Assembly: GCF_000003815.2 (NCBI RefSeq) | Contig: NC_049987.1 | Location: 17,773,959-17,837,958 of the forward strand | DNA length: 64,000 nucleotides | DNA from: Branchiostoma floridae | Lineage: Eukaryota; Chordata; Leptocardii; Amphioxiformes; Branchiostomatidae | Direction: 5' to 3' | In this document: piece by piece, positions 9,969 through 20,219 of the stretch | Position numbering within the stretch: the first letter of the stretch is position 1 | How the letters are laid out: the number at the start of each line of letters is the position of its first letter | Position numbers and translations under genes: made by a program | The notes under the pieces: generated by a model | The model's input: only the letters and a program-made list of their open reading frames with translations | What the model was told of the DNA's origin: nothing | Database searches by the model: none

Positions 9969-12900
9969 CTACAGCTCATCTCTGACTGAGTTCATATCTA
10001 TTTGTGAGAGGGCATCTTTTAGAACCTCCAATGTTGCTTTCTTTCCGTTGATCTGTCTCCATTGATAAAGGGCGTCCCTGCATTTGTCAAAGTCGTCCTT
10101 CAGCTTGACATTCTGGTCGATCACCTGGACGGCTTCATATGAAAGACCTAGCTTTAGGGCCAGCTCTTTCCAAGACGTGCCCACACTTTTCACTACTTTG
10201 TCGAAATTTTGCGCCACATCATGGGGATCTGGTAAAGAAGGAAAGTAGAACATTTGTTAGTTTAGTACATAACATGGATGTGTCGATTCCATATTGTCAT
10301 TGTGCACGGTAATTTTGTTCCTTAACAGAATATAAAGAAAACACAAAAAGCAAATAAGGAATGGGGGTGATGTAAAGTCTTCATTTTAGGAATTAAACTT
10401 TGAAAGCCTGCAACATCACCAGCTTTGCTATTCAATTAAGAGTCTTGATATTTCAAGAAACCAATATACCATATGCAATTACAATGTAAAATACTACCTA
10501 TGAATGCAGGTGCTAATCCTTTGCTAGACAGAGAGTCGTCTGTGTGCGCCATGGCTGTAAGAAAAAAGGAAAGGTTTTAAATTACAACTCAATGACTATA
10601 AGACACAAAAATACTGGACTGAAAGTCAACTTGATATCGTTACTCCAAATTTTCTTCTACCAGTGACAGGCAAAGGACATACCTCCAAATTTTCGACGGC
10701 TATCAGTCCATCATGTTTACGGAGAGTGACCTAGTCTCGATCTCGAGAGAGAACATGAGACTAGGTCAGGCTTGCGTAGATCATCTGCCACCTCCCCCCG
10801 CCTCCTTGCGAAGTAGGAGTAGGTAGGTCTTGAGCAGCTCAAAGAGATCTAGACTAGGTCACTCTCACGTTGGACTGATAGTCGCAAAAATTTGGAAGTA
10901 TGTCCTTTACCTTTAGAACTGTCAATGTTAGAAGAAAATATGGAGTTACTGTATTCATACGTGACTGATGAATCTCTTCAACAACTTTATATCATTCTTC
11001 CTTATGTCAAAGTTCCAAATGGCTTTCTTACCTTCAGATCTGGGACGAAGATAGATGAGAGCATTGTTGATGGCCTCCTCCATTGTGCCCGCTGACGTGT
11101 GCCCATCGGACTGTACTCTGTCGAATTGGATGCTTCCCTCGTACACGCCCTTCTCGCTTGCCTCCTCCCTTTTCTTCAGACGAAGCGAATATCTGTTAGC
11201 GGTGGCCGGAGGAAAGTAGAAAGTGATTCCACCACGTGGAATGTCGTACTTTTCAATTTCGATGTCACTTTCCTCCGTTATCATTGCTTTGATCTTCTCG
11301 TTGCTTTTCATATACACCTGCTGTTTGAACTGATGCTTCAGCTGCTCTTCAGTAATGTAGAAGAATTCTTGCTGGTCCTGTAGTTTGTGAGTACAGAGCA
11401 TGGTGATCTCGCGTGTTGTTGAGTTAGGGATGATGGAGAGATGCACCTTGTCCTCGGCGTAGCCCTTCCAAATCTTCTCCACAAAGTGCACCGCGTCATT
11501 TAGCGTTTGAACGAGAAAATAACTGGAAAAGAATGTGTTTTTTTAAGTACACAAGACGTGATGATTTGGCATCGTAGCATTTCATTAGTAAAGAATAGAA
11601 CTTTCGCATAAAAGATGCTCATATTGAACATAAAAAGTACATTGAAAAAAATCTGGAATCACAGTAGATATAGAGTAAGTCATTTGATAAAAGCTGTGTG
11701 AGTTAAAGTTTTGGGTCAACAGTTATATCCATCATACAACAACATACTTAACGTTACCTCTGGAAATGGAATGTTTTGAATGTCACCGTGTGGTCAGCTT
11801 CTTGGAGATGCGCACTGAAGACAGCCCAACCACGGTTGGGCTGGAAGTGCATCAGGGTGGTGTTGACCTGTTGTTTAGAGGCATACTTCCGCCACATCCA
11901 TGGCAGCGTTACTGTGACAGGCTGAAGGAAGGGTGTGTTCCGACTTTGCTTCACTGTCAGGACTGCACTCATCGCCATGAACTTTCGGTTGATGAAGTCG
12001 TTAACGGGGATTACGTCGACCTTCAATAATTGATAATGACTCGTAGTGACTATGTATACATGTAGCTCATTTTTTTGTCAAGCGGTACAGGCGTAATGTC
12101 GAATATATATCATATTCATACATGTGGCAGAATGTGTGGGATTGTTGTTAATTAGAAACTATGACAGAATATTTTAATGCTAACTTGTCGAGTCTTTAGA
12201 TAGTATAAGAGGGTGAATGTATCAAGGGTTTGGATTTTAGCCTATTAGCTAATCACGAAGAAATAACGCAATTTGCTAGGCGATTTTTGTTTTGGTAACA
12301 CAAACTTACTTAAGTCTTCTTTCGCCAATTTGATACGTTTTGACTGAGCAGTACAGTATGGAGGGGATATATTTGAAGATTTTTTTCTTTGTATACATGA
12401 AGCCCAAGAGCATACGACTATCTTCGTAGTACATTTTCAAATTTTGCTTCTAGGTATCATTAGCGTAGTTGGTATGTAATAATGGTATTACCTCCACGGA
12501 GACGACCCTTTCTTCTGAAACACAACCTTTAGGAAATATCAGCTCCACTCCCCCGGCCTCTTGAATCACACGTCCTTCAGTGCCGATAGCGTAGGAATGG
12601 ATGGTCAACGGGGCCACTGGAATGCTCGGTGGTACATCGTGGTCTATAAAGGGGAAGGGGAACAGAGGAGCATACAAAATTTTAGCATTCTTTGGTCTTT
12701 AGTCTTTCACACTTACCAAGAGTTACATGTTGTTGATGCTCCTATCATATGTTGTAATATATTGCAACTGATCAATATGCATTTTAAGTTATTTGGCACA
12801 CTCTACGTAATATATGAATCTACATTTGTATGTTGATAATCGTTTCTCTAAGTGTATCCCTAAATCTCTACATAAAGTCAGCAAATAGTTCATGACACCG

Positions 12901-13014
12901 TATACAGTCTGCTTGTCACGTACCAGTTGCAGAGATTGAGTAAGTTGCCAGGAGATTTATCATCAACATCACCAGCATCATCATGATCATGATCATGAAC
13001 TCTCTCGCCATCAT
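9969..13014 (-). CDS. ZU5-UPA-death domain protein with N-terminal hydrophobic segment (PIDD/UNC5CL-like)
   Basis: Six coding exons in consistent phase: 12924-13014, 12492-12643, 11758-12020, 11032-11522, 10498-10554 and 9969-10228, giving 437 residues. Residues 1-30 are methionine-rich and hydrophobic (MMAREFMIMIMMMLVMLMIN), a signal peptide or signal anchor. About 40-165 is a ZU5 domain (GGVELIFPKGCVSEERVVSV). About 167-310 is a UPA domain, and 352-437 a death domain (VGTSWKELALKLGLSYEAV). In PIDD the UPA region precedes a death domain that recruits RAIDD and caspase-2; in UNC5CL a membrane-anchored ZU5-death protein activates NF-kB. The ZU5/UPA junction reads HFQSYFLV. As I recall the family, PIDD has an autocleaving HFS there, so the cleavage serine position is Gln. 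No LRRs or Ig/TSP domains are present. It lies 522 bp downstream of a caspase gene on the same strand. Confidence 0.85.
10671..10910. repeat. Foldback element in an intron of the ZU5-death gene
   Basis: The left arm starts AAAGGACATACCTCCAAATT. The right arm, read in reverse, starts AAAGGACATACTTCCAAATT. Both continue through CTATCAGTCCA and GAGAGTGACCTAGTCT. The centre is unique. Non-coding, MITE-like, about 240 bp. Confidence 0.8.
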
Positions 13015-13536
13015 ATATGGTTTCTAGAAAACATAGAATTTCAAACAGTATTCGTTATCAATTTTCAGATTTCCATTTGTAGAAGTTGACGTTATCAATG
13101 AATGTCATATCGAGATGAATTGAAGTGCAATATCATTTACGCTAATAAAGTTTCTTTGAAAATGTAAAACCATGGCTTAAGGCACTCAAGACAATTCCAT
13201 GTGACGCTCACCATGCTGCGAAGTATTTTCCATGCCAGACTGTAGGTTTGACCAGCATCGCCTTCAATCAACAGCAAAGGTTTAAAATGCATCACACTAA
13301 TTGATCAAATAATCTTATATATCACGTCATAACAAGTCACCCTAGCGACTGGATCAGATTGCATCGACTGGATCAGATTGCATTGTCGTTAAAGTTTGAG
13401 CATAACGGAATAAGACGAATATAATGGAAGAGGACTGTAGACGGCAGATACGATCTATATGTCTTCGTGATGCCTTATTTCCCCTCCATTTCTTGGTATT
13501 CCTGAATCGAAAACCTGGCGTAGAACGACAAACTGT
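13015..13536. other. Spacer between caspase and ZU5-death genes
   Basis: Holds the putative 5' region of the ZU5-death gene. A splice acceptor (TTTTCTAG) ends at 13024, ten bases before the chosen start codon, so an upstream non-coding exon is likely. A perfect tandem direct repeat of 19 bp lies at 13346-13383. Confidence 0.5.
13346..13383. repeat. 19-bp perfect tandem duplication
   Basis: CGACTGGATCAGATTGCAT occurs twice back to back (13346-13364 and 13365-13383) in the spacer that should carry the promoter of the ZU5-death gene. Confidence 0.9.
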
Positions 13537-16500
13537 TCACATACCTGGAAAGAAATAGAGTTGCTTCCGAAGAGTGGAATGTACTTCCGGTTGCACCAGG
13601 CCTTTACTGGCGTCAGAGACTTCCCTGTTCACCTATTGCATCAGGAACATAGTGGAGAACGCAAATTCAACATTGACTGTGGACCACGTTGTATTTGATA
13701 AGACATTGATACGTCCGATTTTTATAACTATGTGACCAAAGCGCACATGTAGATTGTGGCAAGGAAAAATGTATTTCTATGGTTTTTCTTTGTATTCATT
13801 GTTTGTTTGCTTGATGTTGTTTGAATAAATAAAAAACAAAAAAAGTCAAAGACGATTATAGCATTTCATAAGTCGTTTGTATGATATCATGTTCGTTTTT
13901 CTAAATCTATTACTAAACTAAGGTAATAAAAAGAGGAACTGTGGAACTGTATCATTAACGTTTTCCCATTGATATAACAATATCATTACACATGTCCATC
14001 GCACTAAACAGAATCTGAGAAATATAGAAAAATGGTTTAAGAAAGAGAAGCTTTGCTACCCCTCTCTAGGTAAAACCTTTGTATATTTATGTCTATGAAC
14101 AATACCATTGTCATCATGTCAAACAAATTGGTGTCCTTCGCGTGTTCTGAGAACACCTTGGTGATTGCTCCAAGAAAGGGGCTCCCATCTTCAGTCCTTA
14201 CCGACTGATAACCTGTAACAGTAGTGGACGAAAGAAAACTAGTCTTATATTCTACTTAGACGTAGACGCAAAGCATAAACTAAGCCATTGGGAAGAGAAA
14301 AAGAGAGTTTATTATGATTCTAACCAATTAAACATGGACTCATTATTTGCTTTACACTTATTGTTCAAAATGGAGAAAATAAGGTGACATTACTTAATAT
14401 CAGTGTGTAGATCTTGATCGCAAAACTAGCAACACGTCAAATCTATACTTAAACATTGTAATGGATTTCCAATTTTAAGGTTGATAAAGAATTTGATAGG
14501 TTTGAAAAGTTCACTTACCCCATGGTGATGGGTACGCAATGAACATATCGCTCTTCCACACAGGGGGCACTGGGGTGTCTGACGATGTCAACTGGTATCC
14601 GTCTGAATATTCAACAGCCTGGTGTCTGTTACCACCTGTTTTATCTATGAATAAAATTTGCTCATGTCTAAACAGGACACAGGAAAGTTGAATAATTTCT
14701 GCTATTTTGTTTCATATACAAAGGGGTTTACCAACGCTATAGATATTGATGACATAGCATGCATAGGAACGCGCAAGTTTCACCAAGGACCCCCCCCCGG
14801 AAATATGCACTCACAAAAACTAGAACTTTAAACTTTATATGTAAAATCCCCAAATCTCATCATGTGTAAACGACAATGTGATGTTTGAAATTTGAAATGA
14901 ATTTACTACATGTACATGTATATCATTCGATTTTACCGAAACAGAATTTGGAATAATTCATATCTAAATCACACAAATAGCTTCAATTCTATAAGAAAAA
15001 TGGGAAATATCAGCGTTTGACAAGAAATCTTCAAAGTTGGCTATATGAAACTGGTTACCTCCTTGGCATGCCTGGACGAAGAATAGTTTCGGCTTTCCTG
15101 ACAGACTCGGACAGGAATCGTTGTCAAACATAGAAAAGATTGTCGCCAGGGGGACAGCATCCCCGTCCGTTCCGTAGATGTGATCTTCTTTTCCATGTGT
15201 CATGGTCACCACGACACAACAATCCCTCTCGGCATGCTCTTTGCGCTTAGAAAACTTTAGGAGCTCATTCTTCATCTCCTGCAATTAATTCATAATAGAA
15301 TTAGCATATACACATTAACAGGATTCCTGCCTGTACTAAAGAGAATGTTGAATGTAGATGTCTAAATTTAAATGACTAAATGTACCAATAGATTGTCCAT
15401 ATTTGCAAATTTGTACCAATTGTTCCTTGCGGTAATAATGACGAGCGACGCATTTGTGTATGAAGCCCAAATGAGCACTCAGTAATTCATTTCTATAGCT
15501 AGTAGTGATGAGCAGGTCATATTGCAAACTGTAGTGTCACCACAGAAATAAAACACATTGTATAATGGTTGGAAATGCCGCGGACATTTGCAGTGATAAG
15601 CGATGTCTACATAGTTTAGCTACAATAGGACGTACTTATGGATGTTTAGAAAGTAAGCAGTTTTCTTACAACAGGTCTTACACCAAGTAAACGAAGTAGC
15701 TAAAGGCAATGTTTGCTACAATATATACTGTAAAACACTTTGTAACGCAAGGTGTGATACAAGTTACAGCAAATAATTATTTGGTATAGACCGCCTTACA
15801 CAGGGTACTACAGGGACAGTGACAGTGTATTTCACAACATATGGAATGGGCATGAATTAAGGGTTAATGACCCGCCCCGAGGTGTATATGGTGTCATAAC
15901 GCCTGGTCCTTTGCTATAACCATCGAATAAAACCACCGATGTGAGCGAAGCGAACGAGGTGGTTTTATGAGGTGGTTATAGCAAAGGACCAGGCGTTATG
16001 ACACCATGTACACCGAGGAACAGGCGGGTCATTAACGTTATTATCATACAGCCTACCCAAACTTGCAAACTCCTGTATGACGCATAGATCTCTTGGTACT
16101 ATACGTGTGAATTCCTTTGTCGAATTTTTGAAAATTTACATTTGTTCTTCGGTGCATTCTTTGGTAAGGAGATTACACATTGCATTTTGAAACCAAAAAT
16201 TTCCACAGAAAATATTCGAAACATATTGCAGGCTTTTTAGAACAACAAAACTCATTATCAATGTTAGAAGGAGCCATTCCCCCTTGCAGTCTGTACTTAT
16301 TCCCTCTACTCTGGCATATGTTTCGCTCCTTTTTATTGGTCAATGCCTGCATAAACCTTACTTTCTTGTGTGTATCGCTACTTTTGATTGGTCAAAATTA
16401 ATCGACACCGGCACCGGTGTCGATTTGCATCGACACTGGTGCCGGTGTCGATTCATTCTGACCAATCAGAGAAGCGATACCCACCTGCCTGGCCTGAACC

Positions 16501-18993
16501 TTTGTGTTATGGCGTCATAACCAACGTGGAACGGATACTTCTGATTGGTCCGCGGCGCCTGGCTATATGATAATACGACGTAACACTAGTTTGGAGAGGA
16601 AACTAATTAATAAGGAGCATGTGCATGCATATCATTCAGACCTGTGCTGTCTGGTCCTTAAGAATGCTTGTCTCCAAAGATAGACCCTCCAAAAGATTTC
16701 TGATGTTGATCAGATCAACGTTTCCTCCCTTCCGGTCTGGCATCGTAGTAAATGTGATGTTGCTGATTATCAAACTGCTCCCACGTGGGTACGTGCACAT
16801 CGTGTATACACTCTCCTATATTGTAACGAAAAATTGGTATATTTAGTATATATAGTTCTAGAATCTATATTTAAATTGTAATGAAGTAATCATACAGTTA
16901 AAATTTTCAAGTAGCCGCACCTAAAAAAACATGTCATATCATTAATAACACTAATATTCCAGTATATGCTCGTTGTATAATAACATTTATCACAGTTCAT
17001 TGTTACATGCATATTCTCTATCTTGTTGGGACCATGTACTTGCAATTAGTCTACGGGCATGAACTTGCAAATAAACTTTCTATTCATTAATCAGTGGGTT
17101 ACGAATACTCATATCATTATTTCAAATGGGATAATGATATTCAAATCAATATAATTTCGTAAAGTAATACACATTTGATACCTTTGCCAGGGTCTCAGAT
17201 TTGAAGTCTTCCGTGCACGGCACCACCTTAAAGTCCAGAAGCCCATAGCCTCTAACTTGTGCTGACAGTGGAGAGTCGGGATGTACCCTAGCATCAGACA
17301 TAATTCCTAAAACATACATAGAGGTTGAAAAATACTGAAAGCAAAACATTGGTCAACAAATACCTTTTCTAAAACAACCAATTGGGCCCAAATCAGCCTA
17401 GATTATGATACTTCAGTACATGTACGTAAACGGTACGGTTTGAGGTACACTACTAGTTACCTTTGCCAGAATATCTAAGGTTATGTTTTGGGCGTGTTTG
17501 TGTGTCTGTGTGTCTGTGTGTCTGTCAACGGCATAACTCGAGAAGCCTTGGATGGATCCTGATTATATTTGGTAGGTGGGTAGGGGTCGGGAAAACGAAG
17601 GTCATGTTCGATAATGGGACCCCTAGCGGCTTGCTAAGGTACAGAAGCTGAAACTCAATTTTTGATATCTCGTGTTCTGGACATGCTGTGGTCATGATTT
17701 TAAGTGGTAGATAGCCCTTGAGGCATAGAGTAAGTGCTGTGAGTTTGGGCCCCCTAGCGGCTTTTTTGGAACTGCAGGCGCCGGTTTCCATTCAAACTTT
17801 GGAGGAGAATAACTCTACAACGTGTTGACGGATCGTCATGATTTTTGGTATGTAGATAGAATGAGTGATGATTTACATAATGGAATACTAATTATGCAAA
17901 TCAACAGCTAATTTGCATAATCAATGAGGAAAATTTATAAATCCACTGCATTCCATGATAGGACTTTCAAACTTGTCACATATGTAGCTGGGAAGGAGAG
18001 AAATGTCGATAGATATCAATTATGCAAATGATGACCTCATTTGCATAATCAATGAGAAAATATGAACATGTTGACGGATCGTCATGTTTTTTTGTATGTA
18101 GGTAGCGTAAGTGAAGACCTACATAATGAGATTATGCAAATCAACAGCTAATGTGCATGATTAATGAGGATATTTTATAAATTCACTACATTCCATGATA
18201 GGACTTTAAAACTTGTCACATATGTAGCTGAGAAAGAGAGAAATGTCAATACATATTTATCATGCAAATGATGATCTCATTTGCATAATTAATGAGAAAA
18301 TATGAACGTGTTGACGGATCGTCGTGATTTTTGGCATGTAGATAGCCTAAGTAAAGACTTATATAATGTGATACTTATTATGCAAATTAACAGCTAATTT
18401 GCATAATTGATTAGGAAAAGTTCATAAATCCACTGCATTCCATTATAGTACTTCCATCAAAGTTGTCACATATGTAACTGAGAAAGAGGGAAGAGAGTAA
18501 CTCATGATCAGTAAGAGTGTATTTAAAGACTTTGAAAGAGAATAAGTCAAGAATGGATCAAAGGATCATCATGATTTTGGTATGCTGATAGCTTAAGTAA
18601 TGCTTGATACAATCTGATATCAGTTAATTGTAACTTGGGATCTAATTTGCATAATCAATGCCCAAATCTTATAAACCAACTCCAAGCATATAATTATAAA
18701 GAAAAGAAAATGAGTAACGCATTTGTCTACAGACATCATTCTACTAAACAAGCCTGGTTTCTTTGGCAAAGGTATGTGTTCGTGGAACTCTAGTTTCATT
18801 TAATTTTGGCACATCATTCCCGGCGATCTTAAGTTGTTGCTGGATATGTGTGTAAAACTAAAATACTCCTACCTTTCTTTTTTCCTCTTGGGATCTGTTC
18901 AACGACGACCTTTGTAGCGCCAGTCATGACCGAAAGGTATTCCAGAGTCCCAAACGATCCGCATAGTCCTTCTTTTACAGCGATTTTCTGCAT
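13537..18993 (-). CDS. Caspase (C14 cysteine protease) with QACQG active site, short prodomain
   Basis: Seven exons in continuous phase: 18873-18993, 17182-17306, 16642-16815, 15059-15278, 14519-14635, 14106-14212 and 13537-13632, giving 319 residues. The p20 subunit starts near residue 83 (YTMCTYPRGSSLIISNITF, MPDRKGGNVDLINIRNLLEG). The catalytic dyad is His168 (VVTMTHG) and Cys211 in QACQG, the pentapeptide found in caspase-8/10 rather than QACRG. The p10 part has GYQSVRTEDGSPFLGAI and ends with STLRKQLYF, the usual caspase C-terminus. The linker has Asp residues (EYSDG, SSD) suitable for processing. The first 80 residues match no CARD or DED that I recognise. Sequence before the start codon is open in frame to a possible acceptor (TATATAG), so a further 5' exon carrying an adaptor domain cannot be excluded. 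Confidence 0.87.
15862..16035. repeat. Foldback element in a caspase intron
   Basis: An inverted repeat with arms of about 64 bp: GGTTAATGACCCGCC..., TGTCATAACGCCTGGTCCTT and TGCTATAACCA on the left, their complements on the right, around a spacer of about 45 bp. Hairpin MITE. Confidence 0.85.
16033..16583. repeat. Foldback element with nested palindrome
   Basis: The outer ends TTATTATCATACAGCCT (about 16038) and AGGCGCCTGGCTATATGATAA-like sequence (about 16553-16573) are inverted copies. Nested inside, GTATCGCTACTTTTGATTGG (16374) and CCAATCAGAGAAGCGATAC (16463-16481) flank a near-perfect double palindrome of CGACACCGGCACCGGTGTCG type at 16404-16451. Confidence 0.65.
17490..17525. repeat. 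(TGTGTCTG)n microsatellite
   Basis: Repeated GTGTCTGT units in the intron between the first two coding exons of the caspase. Confidence 0.85.
17800..18560. repeat. About three tandem units of roughly 240 bp
   Basis: Units begin with GTGTTGACGGATCGTC (about 17822), ATGTTGACGGATCGTC (about 18067) and GTGTTGACGGATCGTC (about 18307), and each contains TTTGCATAATCAATGAG-type motifs and CATTCCATGATAGGAC. Related, more diverged segments precede the array (17520-17800) and recur in ABHD introns near 3760-3910, 23960-24110 and 30720-30840. Confidence 0.85.
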
Positions 18994-20219
18994 GGTTGTA
19001 TCTTGAAGCTCTATATAGCAAGGTAAATTACTACACTTTATTTTTAGGTTATAGTTACTGAGATTAGGACCCCGTTAGGACCCCGGTCGTTTAACAAGTG
19101 AAGACGAGGCCTCGAGAAGTTTCAAATATCGTGGATATACACTACTTCCGCAAAATGGTGGGAAGTACCTGAGTTACGCAATGATCGGAAATCCCCATGG
19201 ACTGTTCCACTGCACCGGTGGGTATACCAGTTATACGTCTTTGTTCCTGGTGTATTCATTCGGCCTATTTAACTACTGTGAATTCGTTGAAGATGTCCTT
19301 TTATTTGCACCATTTTCACTTTTGATAGACTTTCTGTCAAAGGTTGGCACAAATTAAATGGGATCACCTTTTGTTTCCTCGTAATGGTGCGGTCCAGGCC
19401 GGTCATGACCTGAATAGGTGAATACCAGGGTTTTTTTTTAATTGTTCAAATAGGTATCATGTTACCTGTTGGTCTTTGGTGCAAACACGGGGCAAAGGCC
19501 GTTGAGTCTGAGTTCATTTTACAAGGCAAATTTGACGGGCTAAAACTTTATGAGATGTACCGTAGTGCACCGAGCTCGCTCTTGCGAGGGGGTATGAAAA
19601 TGAGATGCTATTACTGAAAGTTTCGCTGTAGTTCAGAGGATGTGGTCAAACAAATCTGAAATAAAATCAAGTAGGCACCATGCGTAACGTATGTCTGTGA
19701 TGTCGATAAATGGATTTGTAACTGATACGCAGTCTAGAATATATTTCGTAGCCAGAGTCTAGCTATATTCTCCAAGCAGAGGTTCGGGCTGCTTTGACGT
19801 ATCTTAAGGCGTTTTTGTCGGGCTTCTTATTTTGTCCCGTTTATTCATGTCAGTTTGGTCAGCGGATATGAAAAAAGGGGAAAGAATAGAAAGTCCGACA
19901 TAAGGCCTACTAATAGATAAGTCCAAACCTCTGATTGGAGAGTAGACTCTAGGAAAGCCTGGTAGGGAATCTGTTCGGCAGTTAAAGCGGTTCTTTCTGC
20001 CGACTATATATACGCATTTCGTGGAGGTGTCAAGTAAGGTGCATGAAGTTTGCTACCTCCTTGTTGAACTCCATGACTTTCTCAAAATGGTATCCTACAT
20101 TTCAACCATTGAAGGCTTTTACTGAATGTTTGTGTTCTGTAACGTCATAATCCACGCATTCATTCATATATCTAACTTAAAGCTAGAAGTTTTGTAACCT
20201 AGTCATTCATCCTTCCAAA
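18994..20219. other. Head-to-head 5' region between caspase (-) and ABHD copy 2 (+)
   Basis: About 1.2 kb between divergent start codons, so it should hold both promoters. A TATA-like CTATATATACGC lies at about 20003-20014 in plus orientation, 210 bp before the ABHD copy 2 start. A MITE-like foldback occupies 19750-19957. No further coding region is recognised. Confidence 0.45.
19750..19957. repeat. Foldback element in the bidirectional 5' region
   Basis: CAGAGTCTAGCTATATTCTCC...CAGAGGTT on the left pairs with AACCTCTGATTGGAGAGTAG...CTCTAGG on the right. The inner arms (GTCGGGCTTCTTATTTTGTC and its diverged complement) also match. Confidence 0.75.

Noticed and set aside
13537-13730. TTATAAAAA on the minus strand near 13720 with a downstream exon, first taken as promoter and 5' UTR of the ZU5-death gene
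   Set aside because: The exon reads ..STLRKQLYF.. to a stop, in phase with the caspase p10 exon, so it is the caspase C-terminus and the TATA-like site is in a caspase intron.
9969-18993. A single caspase-ZU5-death fusion protein
   Set aside because: The caspase ends at a canonical C-terminus and stop. Splicing across puts the ZU5 exon out of frame with a stop at the next junction.
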